The position numbers and the translations under genes were made by a program. Positions 33,284 through 42,958 of a stretch of 64,000 nucleotides of DNA are shown piece by piece (the stretch's first letter is position 1; every line of letters begins with the position of its first letter). Under the pieces are notes generated by a model. It made no database searches. It was not told the DNA's origin and saw only the letters and a list, made by a program, of their open reading frames with translations. The stretch comes from Halopiger goleimassiliensis (GTDB lineage: Archaea; Halobacteriota; Halobacteria; Halobacteriales; Natrialbaceae). The DNA is taken from the NCBI RefSeq assembly GCF_000455345.1, contig NZ_HG315690.1, positions 588,815 through 652,814 on the forward strand. The letters are read 5' to 3'.

Positions 33284-35968
33284 ATGACGAGTCACTACGA
33301 CCACGCCCAGGTACAGGAGTTCTGGCAGTACGTGTGGGAACGCGACGAGGTCTACCGCCTCGACGACGCCGCCGACCCGACGTACGTCCTCGGGATGTTT
33401 CCCTACACCTCCGGGACGCTCCACATGGGCCACGTCCGGAACTACGCGATCACGGACGCCTACGCCCGATACCGGCGAATGCAGGGTGACGACGTCCTCC
33501 ACCCGATGGGGTGGGACGCGTTCGGCCTGCCGGCGGAGAACGCCGCCCACGAACGGGCGACAGACCCCGAATCCTGGACCCAGGCCTGTATCCGGCGGAT
33601 GCGGGAGGAACTCGAGACGATGGGCTTCGGGTACGACTGGTCCCGCGAGATCACCACCTGCGAACCTAACTACTACCGATGGAATCAGTGGCTGTTCAAA
33701 CGACTCTACGAGGCGGGTCTCGTCGAGTACGACGCCGCCTCCGTCAACTGGTGTCCGGACTGCGAGACGGTGCTCGCGGACGCGCAGGTCGACGAACGCG
33801 AGGTCGAGCGGAGTGAGACCTCGAAGGCAGCGACCGGCGAGACCGCAAGCCGCGTCTGCTGGCGCTGCGAGACGCCCGTCGGTCGGCGGGAACTCGACCA
33901 GTGGTTCTTCACGATCACCGACTACGCTGAGGAACTCCACGAGGGTCTCGAGGAACTCGAGGAGTGGCCCGACGGCGTCCGGGAGATCCAGCGCAACTGG
34001 ATCGGCCGGCAGGAGGGAGCGAACGTCGCGTTCGAGATCGAGGGCCGCGAACCGGTCGAGGTCTTCAGCACCCGCCCGGAGACGATCTACGGCGCGACCT
34101 ACCTCGCGGTCTCGCCCGGGCACGACCTGGCGGGCGAACTCGCCGATTCGGACGAGGACGTGCGGGAGTACGTCGAGACCGTCCGGGAACTGCCGCCGGA
34201 CGAGGTCGGCTTCTCGGGCGTCGAAACCGACGCGACGGCGATCCATCCCCTGACCGGCGAGGAACTACCGGTGTACGTCGCCGGCTACGTCCTCGAGGAC
34301 GTCGGAACGGGCGCGGTGATGGGCGTGCCGGCCCACAACGAGCGCGATCACGCGTTCGCCAGCGAACACGACCTGCCGATCGAGACCGTCGTCGTTCCGA
34401 AGGACGACCCCCGCGAGATCGACGTCGCGGACGAACCGTACACCGGGGAAGGGATGCTCGACGGCGGCGGCGAGTACGACGGCCTCGAGACCGAGACGGC
34501 CCGCGAGCAGTTGCTCGAGGAGGTCGCCGCCATCGAGGGGGACGTCACCTACCGCCTGCGGGACTGGCTGATCTCCCGGCAGCGCTACTGGGGGACGCCG
34601 ATCCCGATCGTCCACTGCGAGGAGTGTGGTCACGTGCCCGTCCCCGACGAGGAGTTGCCGATCGAACTGCCGGAGTTCGTCCGGACCACGGGGAATCCGC
34701 TCGAGGAACACGAGTCGTTCCGCCACACCGAGTGTCCGGACTGCGGCCGGCCAGCCGAGCGCGAGACCGACACGATGGACACGTTCGTCGACTCCTCGTG
34801 GTACTTCCTGCGCTTTCTCTCGCCCGACCTCGAGGAGGCCCCGTTCGACGCCGACCGTGCGAACGAGTGGCTGCCGATCGACGTCTACGTCGGCGGCGAG
34901 GAACACGCCGTACTCCACCTGCTGTACATCCGCTTTATGACGCGGGCGCTGGCCGACCTCGGCCTGCTCGAGGTGCGCGAACCCGTACAGCGACTGCTCA
35001 GCCAGGGGACGGTGCTGTACGACGGCGAGAAGATGTCCACCTCGAAGGGGAACGTCGTCGATCCGCTGGAGTACGGTGCGGAGACGACGCGGCTGTTCGT
35101 CCTCTCGGCGGCCCACCCCGAACAGGACTTCGAGTGGACGGCGAACAACGTCCGCGGTGCCTACGACCTCCAGCAGACGCTGTACGGGATGGCGACCGAC
35201 TTCGTCGACGAGGGCGACGCTCGAGTCGAGCGCGAGCCACACGACGAGTACGTCGCCCGCGAGATCGATCGCACCATCGCGGCAGTCACCGACGAGTACG
35301 AGCGGTTCCGGTTCCACCGGGCGGCGACCGAGATACGGGAACTCGCCCGCCTGCTCCGGCGGTATCGCGAGTACGACCGCCCCCACGGCGAGATCTACCG
35401 GCGCGGCCTGTTGACCCTCGCGGCGCTGATCGCGCCGATGGCCCCCCACCTCGCCGAGGAGTGCTGGAACAAACTCCGGGGCGAGGGACTGGTCGTCCAG
35501 GCGGAGTGGCCCGAACCCGAACACGACGTCGAGGAGTACGCCCTCGAGCGCCGATTCGTCGACCGGACCCTCGAGGACGTTCGCGACATCGTCGACGTGG
35601 CCGACATCGACGCACCGGAACGGATCGAACTGGTCGTCGCCCCAGACTGGACGTACCGGGTGGCTGACGTGGCCGCGGACCGGGACGAGGGTGCGACCAT
35701 CGACGCCGACGCGCTCCTCGAGCGTGCGCGGGAGGGCGACCTCGACGCCCCCGACGATGAGGCACTCGAGCGCTACGTCGCTGATCTGGTCTCGCGGACG
35801 AACCAACACGGGTTCGATGGGTGCCTCGACCCCGAGACGGAACGACGCCTCCTCGAAACGGCGACGTGGCTCGTCGTCGACGAGTTCGACACCGACGTCG
35901 TGGTCCGACAGGCAGACGACGACCCGGGAAAGGCACGTCCGGGGAAACCGGCCATCAGGATCGATTGA
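33284..35968 (+). CDS. leuS: Leucyl-tRNA synthetase (bacterial-type catalytic scaffold)
   Basis: An 894-residue class Ia aminoacyl-tRNA synthetase charging tRNA-Leu. HIGH signature is HMGH (47-50); KMSKS signature is KMSTS (583-587). MGWDAFGLPAENAA and the zinc knuckle WCPDCETVLAD...CWRC are bacterial-type features; the archaeal/eukaryal version reads differently. The editing CP1 domain is inserted after residue about 215 (STRPETIYGATY). Haloarchaeal LeuRS is known to combine a bacterial body with an archaeal-style tRNA-binding C-terminus, which fits the final 60 residues here. ATG 33284 follows a GATATAG box at 33236-33242, giving a short leader. Confidence 0.94.
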   Translation: MTSHYDHAQVQEFWQYVWERDEVYRLDDAADPTYVLGMFPYTSGTLHMGHVRNYAITDAYARYRRMQGDDVLHPMGWDAFGLPAENAAHERATDPESWTQACIRRMREELETMGFGYDWSREITTCEPNYYRWNQWLFKRLYEAGLVEYDAASVNWCPDCETVLADAQVDEREVERSETSKAATGETASRVCWRCETPVGRRELDQWFFTITDYAEELHEGLEELEEWPDGVREIQRNWIGRQEGANVAFEIEGREPVEVFSTRPETIYGATYLAVSPGHDLAGELADSDEDVREYVETVRELPPDEVGFSGVETDATAIHPLTGEELPVYVAGYVLEDVGTGAVMGVPAHNERDHAFASEHDLPIETVVVPKDDPREIDVADEPYTGEGMLDGGGEYDGLETETAREQLLEEVAAIEGDVTYRLRDWLISRQRYWGTPIPIVHCEECGHVPVPDEELPIELPEFVRTTGNPLEEHESFRHTECPDCGRPAERETDTMDTFVDSSWYFLRFLSPDLEEAPFDADRANEWLPIDVYVGGEEHAVLHLLYIRFMTRALADLGLLEVREPVQRLLSQGTVLYDGEKMSTSKGNVVDPLEYGAETTRLFVLSAAHPEQDFEWTANNVRGAYDLQQTLYGMATDFVDEGDARVEREPHDEYVAREIDRTIAAVTDEYERFRFHRAATEIRELARLLRRYREYDRPHGEIYRRGLLTLAALIAPMAPHLAEECWNKLRGEGLVVQAEWPEPEHDVEEYALERRFVDRTLEDVRDIVDVADIDAPERIELVVAPDWTYRVADVAADRDEGATIDADALLERAREGDLDAPDDEALERYVADLVSRTNQHGFDGCLDPETERRLLETATWLVVDEFDTDVVVRQADDDPGKARPGKPAIRID

Positions 35969-36213
35969 GGGCCCTCCGTCTCACGCGGGAGTCGACCCGC
36001 GGGGGGACCGTCGAGCTATCCGTCACGAAAAATATCTTGTAACTAGTACGAACGCGACCTCGCGTATCGACCGATTCGAGTCGACCCGGCAGAACCGGCG
36101 GCTGTTGGCACCGTTCGGTAACCTTCGATATCGAAGGTAATCGGAGCGTTCCTATCAGGTTCTCGATTTAGAAGGACAGTTTTATTCGACCGGATTCGAA
36201 ACGGAGGGATACG

Positions 36214-36507
36214 ATGGAGGGTGGTGACCGCGTCGACGAGACGATACCGACCCCACCGAGTCGCGCAGTTATCGAAGCCGTTGCCGACGCGGAGGGGGTT
36301 TCGCCCGCAGAGCTGTGTCCCCCTGCGTACGATCCGTTACACGAAGCGATCGATCCGGACGCTCTCGACGCCCTCTTCGAGGACCGCGCCGACGGCGCTC
36401 CACGGTCGACCGGCAGCGTCTCCTTTCCGTACTGTGGCTACCTCGTGACGGTCGAGGAGGACGGCTCGGTGACCCTCGAGCCCCTCGAGTCGACCGACGA
36501 CGAGTAA
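36214..36507 (+). CDS. HalOD1 output-domain protein
   Basis: 97 residues. It matches the haloarchaeal output domain HalOD1: AVIEAVADAEGVSPAELCPPAYDPLHEAIDPDALDALF-like pattern (residues 18-55) followed by a short beta unit VSFPYCGYLVTVEEDGSVTLE. Such domains are usually attached to or encoded near signalling proteins; this one stands alone. GGAGG 8 bases before the ATG and a TTTTATTC box around 36180 support the start. Function unknown. Confidence 0.82.
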   Translation: MEGGDRVDETIPTPPSRAVIEAVADAEGVSPAELCPPAYDPLHEAIDPDALDALFEDRADGAPRSTGSVSFPYCGYLVTVEEDGSVTLEPLESTDDE

Positions 36508-36580
36508 CGGACCTTCCTCTCCCGCGTGGTACGGGAGTCGAATGACAAGACAAATGGCGGGGCTGTGCGAACGATCGACA

Positions 36581-37180
36581 ATGGCAACTGTCTCGGCGAG
36601 ACGACGGCTACGGGAGCGACCCCTGCGGCTGACGATCCTGTTGACCGTCGCCGGCTACGCGCTCGTCATCGGGACGTTCGTGCTGGACGTGCCGATCTAC
36701 CCCGACCTCACCAACGCGCAGGTGAACGCCTTGACCCACGCGATCGCGGTCATCAACGCGGTGACGACCGTGGCCCTCGTCCTCGGCTGGTACTGGATCC
36801 GCAAAGGCGAGGTCCGCAAACACCGGGCGGCGATGCTCACCGCCTTCGCGACGATCCTCCTCTTTTTGGTCGTCTACCTGATCCGGGTCGGCGGCGGCGG
36901 GACGAAGGAGTTCGTCGGCTCTACCATGATCCGCAACGCGTACCTCCTCATGCTGGCGATCCACATCGTGCTCTCGATCGTCGCCGTGCCGGTCGTCCTC
37001 TACGCGCTGATCCTCGGCCTCACCCACACGCCGACGGAGTTGCGCGACACCGCCCACGCCCGGGTCGGTCGCATCGCCGCCGCCTCGTGGATCGTGAGCC
37101 TCGTGCTCGGGATCGTCACCTACGTGATGCTCAACCACGTCTACGAGTACCGGTTCACGATGCTCCTCCCGCCGCTGTAA
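36581..37180 (+). CDS. DUF420 membrane protein (CtaM-like oxidase assembly candidate)
   Basis: 199 residues, five predicted helices. Family signatures include LTHAIAVINAVTTVALVLGWYWI, HRAAML and the histidine-bearing HIVLSIVAVPVVLYAL, ending NHVYEYRF. Bacterial relatives (CtaM/YozB) are needed for heme-copper oxidase maturation, and DUF420 genes often lie near oxidase genes. Start taken at ATG 36581 (MATVSARR); ATG 36542 would add 13 polar residues. Likely linked in function with the ctaB fusion at 43797. Confidence 0.82.
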   Translation: MATVSARRRLRERPLRLTILLTVAGYALVIGTFVLDVPIYPDLTNAQVNALTHAIAVINAVTTVALVLGWYWIRKGEVRKHRAAMLTAFATILLFLVVYLIRVGGGGTKEFVGSTMIRNAYLLMLAIHIVLSIVAVPVVLYALILGLTHTPTELRDTAHARVGRIAAASWIVSLVLGIVTYVMLNHVYEYRFTMLLPPL

Positions 37181-37248
37181 GCGGGAACTACCGGCGAACC
37201 GGTACGAACGAGAAGCCGATTTTCCCGGATCCGTTCGACGAACGTCGC

Positions 37249-38022
37249 TCAGTCGGTCCGCGGAATCGACCGCGCACCCAGCGCGAACGCGAGGACGGCG
37301 ACCGCCGCGAGGATCGCCAGGTTCGCCAGCGCGGGATCGAATCCGGCCACAGCAGGGACCTCCGCCCCGGGATAGGACGCCGCGCGCACGCCGCGGGCGA
37401 AGTACGTCAGCGGCGAGACGTTCACAAGCGGTTCGAACCAGCCGGGGAGTTGCTCGAGGGTGATGAACGTCTCCGAGAGGAACAACAGCGGCAGCGCCAG
37501 CGCGTTGCTGGCGGCGATCGCCCCGTCCTGGGAGTCCGTGTAACTGCCGAGCATCGCGCCGATGCCGCAGAAGCAGACGACGCCGACCAGCACGTACGGC
37601 ACCAGTAGCGGCGAGAAGGCGATCTCCGCTCCGGTGAGGACGATCACGAGCGCGAGGATGAGCACGCACGCCAGCCCGATGATGGCGGCGTTGACGACCG
37701 TCTGGGCGAGCAGCCACTCGCCTCGGGATTGGGGCGTCGTCGCCAGTTTCTCGAACCGGTTGCCCTCACGGTGGCGCGCCACCTCGCTTCCCATCCGCGA
37801 GAACGGGGTAAAGAGCACCACCACCGCGAGATATCCCGGCACGTAGTAGGCGGCCGGTTCCGCGAACAGCCCACCGCCGCCGGGATCGGTCCGGACGAGC
37901 GCCCCGAAGATGACGATCAGGATCACCGGGAAGAAGAACGTGAAGAAGACTGCCGTCCGGCGACGGACGAACGATCGCCAGCCGGCGTCGACCTCAGCCC
38001 GGACGCGTCCGAGTCGGGTCAC
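37249..38022 (-). CDS. ABC-2 type exporter permease
   Basis: 257 residues, six predicted helices. N-terminal amphipathic stretch (GRVRAEVDAGWRSFVRRRTA) followed by the first helix, then FSRMGSEVARHREGNRFEKLATTPQ, the conserved ABC-2 loop, and PLLFLSETFITLEQLPGWFEPLVNVSPL. The ATG overlaps the end of the ATPase gene by four bases, so the pair forms one exporter. Substrate unknown; nearby oxidase-assembly genes suggest but do not prove a respiratory role. Confidence 0.88.
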   Translation of the reverse strand: MTRLGRVRAEVDAGWRSFVRRRTAVFFTFFFPVILIVIFGALVRTDPGGGGLFAEPAAYYVPGYLAVVVLFTPFSRMGSEVARHREGNRFEKLATTPQSRGEWLLAQTVVNAAIIGLACVLILALVIVLTGAEIAFSPLLVPYVLVGVVCFCGIGAMLGSYTDSQDGAIAASNALALPLLFLSETFITLEQLPGWFEPLVNVSPLTYFARGVRAASYPGAEVPAVAGFDPALANLAILAAVAVLAFALGARSIPRTD

Positions 38023-39026
38023 GACGTCTCACCCGCACGTGCGGTCCCGGTGGGTTCCTCGGCGTCCGCATCCCCCGACTTCGCGCCGCCCTCGGTCCGT
38101 TCGCGCTCCGTCTCGTCCGCGAGTTCGAGGTAGACGTCCTCGAGGTCGGGTTCGCTCCAGGAGAGCCCGGTGTACGCGATCCCCTCCCGCTCGAGGTAGT
38201 CGACGACGGTCCCGATCGCGGCCGGATCGACGTCGTGGACGACGAGCTCGGCGTCGCCGCTCGAGACGCGATCCGCAGACCGGTCCCGATCGACGCGCTC
38301 GACGTCGTACTCGAGCTCCGCGAAATCCTCGGGCCGAGCGTCGGTCTCGATCGCGAGCCGACTCGAGCCGCCGTAGGTGGCGACGAGGTCCTCGGGACTG
38401 CCCTGCGCGACGAGCGAGCCGTCGGCAAGCAGGCCGACGCGGTCGGCCAGCCGTTCGGCTTCGGCCATGTCGTGGGTGGTGAGAACGACGGTCGTGCCGC
38501 CGGCGGCGAGGTCCTCGATCAGCCGCCAGACCGTCCGTCGGCCGGCGGGATCGATGCCCGTCGTCGGCTCGTCGAGAAAGAGCACGTCCGGGTCGTTCAC
38601 CAGCGTCGACCCGACGCAGACCCGGCGCTGCTGGCCACCGGAGAGGTTCTCGTACCAGGTGTCGGCGGCGTCGACGACGCCGACGTCCGCGAGGACGGTC
38701 TCTGGGTCGCGGGCGTCGTCGTACAGCCCCGCGTAGTACGCGAGCAGTTCGCGGGCGGTCAGCCGGTCCGGCGGCGAGAACGCCTGCGGGAGCACCCCCA
38801 GTCGGTCCCGATCGACGTCGGTCGGCGACGCGCCCAGCACGCGGGCCGTGCCAGAATCGGGATCGGTCGTCCCCGTCAGCGCACGGACGAGCGTCGTCTT
38901 GCCCGCGCCGTTGGGGCCGATGAGGGCGAACACCTCGCCCCGCTCGACCGCGAGGGTGGCCCCCGCCAGCGCGACCGTCTCGCCGTAGCGCTTCTCGAGC
39001 GCCGTCGCCTCGACTACGGCTTCCAT
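38019..39026 (-). CDS. ABC transporter ATP-binding protein
   Basis: 335 residues. Walker A GPNGAGKTT (38-46), Q-loop LPQAFSPP, signature LSGGQQRR, Walker B VLFLDEPTTG, H-loop THD. The 110-residue C-terminal extension after the ATPase resembles the DrrA/NatA-type regulatory tail (YVYLELADETERERTEGG region). ATG 39026 chosen where homology starts (MEAVVEATALEKRYGE). Couples to the downstream permease by an ATGA overlap. Confidence 0.92.
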   Translation of the reverse strand: MEAVVEATALEKRYGETVALAGATLAVERGEVFALIGPNGAGKTTLVRALTGTTDPDSGTARVLGASPTDVDRDRLGVLPQAFSPPDRLTARELLAYYAGLYDDARDPETVLADVGVVDAADTWYENLSGGQQRRVCVGSTLVNDPDVLFLDEPTTGIDPAGRRTVWRLIEDLAAGGTTVVLTTHDMAEAERLADRVGLLADGSLVAQGSPEDLVATYGGSSRLAIETDARPEDFAELEYDVERVDRDRSADRVSSGDAELVVHDVDPAAIGTVVDYLEREGIAYTGLSWSEPDLEDVYLELADETERERTEGGAKSGDADAEEPTGTARAGETS

Positions 39027-39126
39027 GCGGGAGCGTTCCCACCCATCGCGGGTAAGGCGTTCGATTCCCGACCCGTTGCCTGCGCAGGTCCAATCGTTAC
39101 CCACCCGTTCGTGGTAGCGAAGCCGG

Positions 39127-40083
39127 ATGCCACAGCTCGGATACACCCTCTCTAGCGAGGAACACGGCCCGCAACGACTCGTCGAGATCGCCGAACGCGC
39201 CGAGAACGCCGGCTTCGACTTCCTCTCGATCTCGGATCACTTCCACCCCTGGGTCTCCGCACAGGGGGAGTCGCCGTTCGTCTGGTCGACGCTCGGCGCG
39301 ATCGCGAACGCGACGGACGAGATCGAGGTCGGCGTCGGGGTCACCTGCCCCATCATTCGGATCCACCCGGTCAACGTCGCCCACGCCGTCGCCACGGTGG
39401 ACGAACTGTTCGGCGACCGGTTCACCTTCGGCGTCGGGACGGGGGAGAACCTGAACGAACACGTCACCGGTCAGCGGTGGCCGGAACACGACGTCCGCCT
39501 CGAGATGTTAGACGAGGCGATGGCGGTCATGCGCAAGCTCTGGACGGGCGAGACGGTCAGCCACCACGGCGAGCACTACACGGTCGAGAACGCGCGGCTG
39601 TACACCTGTCCGGAGGAACAGCCGACGACGATCGCGAGCGCGTTCGGCCCGCAGACGGCCGAGTGGGTGGCCGACAACGCCGACGGGCTGTGGTGTTCAG
39701 GCCCGAAGGAAGGCCCCGTCGAGGCCTACGAGGACGCCGGCGGCGACGGCCCGACCTACACGCAGTTACACGGCTGTTACGCCGAGAGCGAGGAGGAGGC
39801 CGTCGAGACGGTCTACGAGTACTGGCCGAACGGCTCGATTCCGGGCGAACTCGGGCAGGAACTGCCGACGCCCGCCCACTTCAAGCAGGCCGCACAGCTG
39901 GTCGAGAAGGCAGACATCGCCGAAGCCGGGACCACCACCAGTCCGGATCCGCAGGCCCACGTCGACAGCATCGAGCAGGCGATCGACGCCGGCTACGATC
40001 ACGTCTACTTCCACCAGATCGGTCCCGATCAGGAGGCCGCGATCGAGTTCTACGAGACGGAAGTGTTACCCTCGTTCCAGTGA
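39127..40083 (+). CDS. F420-dependent luciferase-like oxidoreductase (TIGR03557-type)
   Basis: 318 residues, LLM TIM barrel. Motifs: LGYTLSSEEHGP at the start, SISDHFHPW (His and Trp next to the deazaflavin), GVTCPIIRIHP, FGVGTGENLNEH, and QLHGCYAES. The whole pattern matches the group that includes F420-dependent glucose-6-phosphate dehydrogenase, but the substrate in haloarchaea is unknown. Uses coenzyme F420 by family knowledge. Divergent from the ABC operon. Confidence 0.88.
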   Translation: MPQLGYTLSSEEHGPQRLVEIAERAENAGFDFLSISDHFHPWVSAQGESPFVWSTLGAIANATDEIEVGVGVTCPIIRIHPVNVAHAVATVDELFGDRFTFGVGTGENLNEHVTGQRWPEHDVRLEMLDEAMAVMRKLWTGETVSHHGEHYTVENARLYTCPEEQPTTIASAFGPQTAEWVADNADGLWCSGPKEGPVEAYEDAGGDGPTYTQLHGCYAESEEEAVETVYEYWPNGSIPGELGQELPTPAHFKQAAQLVEKADIAEAGTTTSPDPQAHVDSIEQAIDAGYDHVYFHQIGPDQEAAIEFYETEVLPSFQ

Positions 40084-40189
40084 GACTGGCTCCAGCACGG
40101 GGATTCCCGCCACCTCCGGCGCCCTGCGCCTGCAAACGCGACACAGTTAGGAAGTAGGTTCAGGATGCATCCGACCGTGGAGGTACCTG

Positions 40190-40384
40190 ATGCGTCGCAT
40201 ACTGAACCCCCACACGAACACGCTGCACAGGGCGATCGACGACGCCGACTCACTCCGAACACCATGTGGGTCCCTCCGTCACGTAACGCGGGGGGAAGCG
40301 CGAGCCGTCTCCGAAAGCGAACTCGAAACGTTCGAGTCGGTCGATCGCTGCGGGAACTGCTTCGAAGGTAGCGGCGGCTACTGA
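40190..40384 (+). CDS. Small zinc-knuckle protein
   Basis: 64 residues. A single Cys (TPCGSLRHV) plus CGNC near the C-terminus make a probable three-Cys/one-His zinc site. GGAGGT five bases before the ATG is a strong Shine-Dalgarno and fixes the start. Many haloarchaeal genomes encode short CxxC proteins of this size, several of unknown regulatory role. No firmer assignment possible. Confidence 0.6.
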   Translation: MRRILNPHTNTLHRAIDDADSLRTPCGSLRHVTRGEARAVSESELETFESVDRCGNCFEGSGGY

Positions 40385-40520
40385 ACGGCGACCGGGAGCG
40401 AAGCCGACGAGACGCCGGATCGGCCCGTTTCTGCCCCGGCAGCCGACGACGAAACGACTACCGCGACCCGGGGAAGGACTGTCGCTGATACGAATAGTTA
40501 AGACAGTTCTCCTGCGATAC

Positions 40521-41420
40521 ATGTCGATAATGAGACGGACACAGGTTGCGGTAGCGGCAGTGGTGGGAATGCTGTTGCTGGCTGGGTGTATGGACGTCAC
40601 GATGAGGACCACGGTCGGTGCCGACGGCGACATCGAATCCATCGACACCAAGCTCGAACTCGACGAACTCGTCTACCAGATGATGGAACAACAGGCACAG
40701 ATGGAAGGGTACAGCTCTCTCGAGGCGATGCTCCAGGAAGACACTGACGAGGACGTTCGGGACGACGCCGTCGGGGACGTCTCGGTGTTGACCGTTCCCC
40801 ACGAGCACACGATCGTCATGTCGATGACCGACGTCGACGTCGACGAGATGGACGGGATCAATGTCACCGTCGAGAACGACACGGTCATCTACGAAGAGGA
40901 AGGCACCGGGAGCCAGCCCTTCGACGAGGAAGACATCTGGGACGACGGCGGTTGGGGCGAGGAGACGAGCCAGAGCCCCGAGTTCTCGACGCTGTCGACG
41001 GGCCAGGAGACCGCTGATCGCACGAACGAGTCCGACGACGGTTTCGGTGACAGTGAGAACGGATTCGGGGGCAACGAGGATGGCTTCGGTGACACCGAGG
41101 ACGGTTTCGGCGACGGTGACGTGTTCCAGGACGATTCCGGCATCTACCAGGAGATGATGGAGGTGGAGTTCGAGTACACCGTCGTCATGCCCGGCGAGAT
41201 TCAGGAGACGAACGCCGACGAGATCAACGAGGAGGAACGGACCGCGACCTGGACCGTGACCGTCGACGACGAGTCCGACGTCGAGGACGAGGTCGACACC
41301 TTCTACGTGGAGAGCTCGATCGACGAAGACGACGGTATCCCCGGGTTCGGCGGTGCCGCTGCGCTGGCGGCCCTGTTGACGGTAGCCGGACTCGGTTTCC
41401 GGACAGCCGTCACGGAGTAA
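40521..41420 (+). CDS. Lipoprotein with C-terminal PGF-CTERM-like anchor and glycine-acidic repeats
   Basis: 299 residues. Signal peptide with lipobox LLLAGC (Cys23). Residues 25-130 form a beta-rich domain (DGDIESIDTKLELDELVYQ). Residues 172-199 are tandem 7-residue GFG-acidic units (DGFGDSEN, GFGGNED, GFGDTED, GFGDGD). The C-terminus has P274-G275-F276-G277 followed by a hydrophobic helix and an arginine, which is the PGF-CTERM sorting pattern used by archaeosortase A. Having both a lipid and a PGF-type anchor is odd. MSIMRR at 40521 or MRRT at 40530 are possible starts. Confidence 0.8.
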   Translation: MSIMRRTQVAVAAVVGMLLLAGCMDVTMRTTVGADGDIESIDTKLELDELVYQMMEQQAQMEGYSSLEAMLQEDTDEDVRDDAVGDVSVLTVPHEHTIVMSMTDVDVDEMDGINVTVENDTVIYEEEGTGSQPFDEEDIWDDGGWGEETSQSPEFSTLSTGQETADRTNESDDGFGDSENGFGGNEDGFGDTEDGFGDGDVFQDDSGIYQEMMEVEFEYTVVMPGEIQETNADEINEEERTATWTVTVDDESDVEDEVDTFYVESSIDEDDGIPGFGGAAALAALLTVAGLGFRTAVTE

Positions 41421-41488
41421 GCGGGCCCCGCTCGCGTTTCGCTGGATTCATCGCGGTTTTGTCGGTGGACGACCAACGGTCCGTTGCA

Positions 41489-42487
41489 ATGGAGTACGTG
41501 ACACTCGGCAACACGGGTACGACCGTCTCGAGGCTCTGTTTCGGCACCTGGCGGTTCGCCAAGCGACACGGCGACACCGTCGAAACGGACCGCGAGGAAG
41601 CCCACGATCTGCTGGACACGGCGTGGGAGCAGGGCATCAACTTCATCGACACCGCCAACGTCTACGGCGATCCCAACGGCACCAGCGAGGAGTGGATCGG
41701 CGAGTGGCTCGCGGACCACGACCGCGAGGACTTCGTCGTCGCCTCGAAGGTCTACTTCCCCTTCGACGGCTGGGGCGAACCCGGCCCGAACGACTCCGGC
41801 CTCGGGCGCAAGCACATCCGCGCCCAGATCGAGGGGACGCTCGAGCGTCTCGGCACCGACTACCTCGATCTGTACTACATCCACCGCTGGGACGAGAACA
41901 CGCCGATCGAGGAAACCATGCGGACGCTGACGGAACTCGTCGAGGAGGGGAAGGTCCACTACCTCGGCGCGTCGTCGATGGCCGCCTGGCAACTGACGAA
42001 GGCCCTGTGGACGAGCGACGTCGAGGGCCTCGAGCGGTTCGACGTCACCCAGCCGATGGTCAACGCGGTCCAGTACGACGAGGTGAGCGACTACCTCGAC
42101 GTCTGTGCCGATCAGGACCTGGCAGTCTGTCCCTACTCGCCGCTCGCGGGCGGGTTCCTCACGGGCAAGTACGAGCGCACCGGGGACGGCGGCTTCGAAG
42201 CCCCCGACGGTTCGCGCGGGAGCCTCGACGAGATGTTCGACGAGTACTACGTCACCGAACGGGCCTGGGACGTCCTCGAGACCGTCGAATCGGTCGCCGA
42301 GGAGGTCGACGCGACGCCCGCGCAGGTGTCGTTGCGCTGGCTGATGGAACAGGACGAGTTCACCTGCGTCCCGATCGTCGGCGCGCGAACGCCCGCCCAA
42401 CTCGAGGAGAACGTCGGGGCCGTCGAGATCGATCTCACGGACGAGCAGTTCGAGCGGATCGACGCGGCCCGAAGTTCCGACGACTGA
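41489..42487 (+). CDS. Aldo/keto reductase
   Basis: 332 residues, NADPH-dependent TIM-barrel family. Tetrad elements visible: Asp in FIDTANVYG, Tyr in the same motif, Lys in ASKVYF, His in YYIHRWDE. The phosphate-binding C-terminus PIVGARTPAQLEENVGAVE is complete. Group resembles the YajO/YhdN-type reductases. ATG 41489 chosen at homology start. Substrate unknown. Confidence 0.92.
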   Translation: MEYVTLGNTGTTVSRLCFGTWRFAKRHGDTVETDREEAHDLLDTAWEQGINFIDTANVYGDPNGTSEEWIGEWLADHDREDFVVASKVYFPFDGWGEPGPNDSGLGRKHIRAQIEGTLERLGTDYLDLYYIHRWDENTPIEETMRTLTELVEEGKVHYLGASSMAAWQLTKALWTSDVEGLERFDVTQPMVNAVQYDEVSDYLDVCADQDLAVCPYSPLAGGFLTGKYERTGDGGFEAPDGSRGSLDEMFDEYYVTERAWDVLETVESVAEEVDATPAQVSLRWLMEQDEFTCVPIVGARTPAQLEENVGAVEIDLTDEQFERIDAARSSDD

Positions 42488-42499
42488 GGGTCCGTTGGT

Positions 42500-42958
42500 T
42501 CAGGCCGATCGCGTGACGATCGGCGCGAAATCGTCCAGCGCGGGGCCACCCAGTACGTCGATCGTCGCGACGCCAGCCGCCGCGAGGAGTGCGAGGACGA
42601 TCACGACCGTCACCCAGGCGATCGCCGCAATCGCGGCCGCGTCGCTCCAGTCGCCCGGGTATCGCCGCTTCACGAGCGCGACGTAGGTGACGAACAGCAG
42701 CACCTGTCCCAGCAGGGGCACCCAGCCGAACACGACGCCGCCGACGACCAGCACGACCGCGCCGATCAGGCCGGTGATCGCCGCGTTGACGTAATCATTC
42801 GAGTCGACGACGTACCGAGCGCCGAGATAGATCCCCAGGCCGCCGGTCAGCATGCTCACAGCGAGCGTGGTGAGTACGACCATCTCCAGCGTTAGCCGGT
42901 CGATCTCGAGGTGAGTGTCGCCTGCACGTGCGAGTAGCCGTTCCGAGACAGTCGTCAT
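42500..42958 (-). CDS. Hypothetical four-helix membrane protein
   Basis: 152 residues. A polar N-terminal 20 residues (ERLLARAGDTHLEIDRLTL), then hydrophobic segments at about 24-45, 55-72, 77-93 and 108-130, and a short C-terminal tail. No motif recognised. ATG 42958 chosen; an upstream frame is arginine-rich noise. It is convergent with the aldo/keto reductase (12-base gap). Confidence 0.7.
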   Translation of the reverse strand: MTTVSERLLARAGDTHLEIDRLTLEMVVLTTLAVSMLTGGLGIYLGARYVVDSNDYVNAAITGLIGAVVLVVGGVVFGWVPLLGQVLLFVTYVALVKRRYPGDWSDAAAIAAIAWVTVVIVLALLAAAGVATIDVLGGPALDDFAPIVTRSA

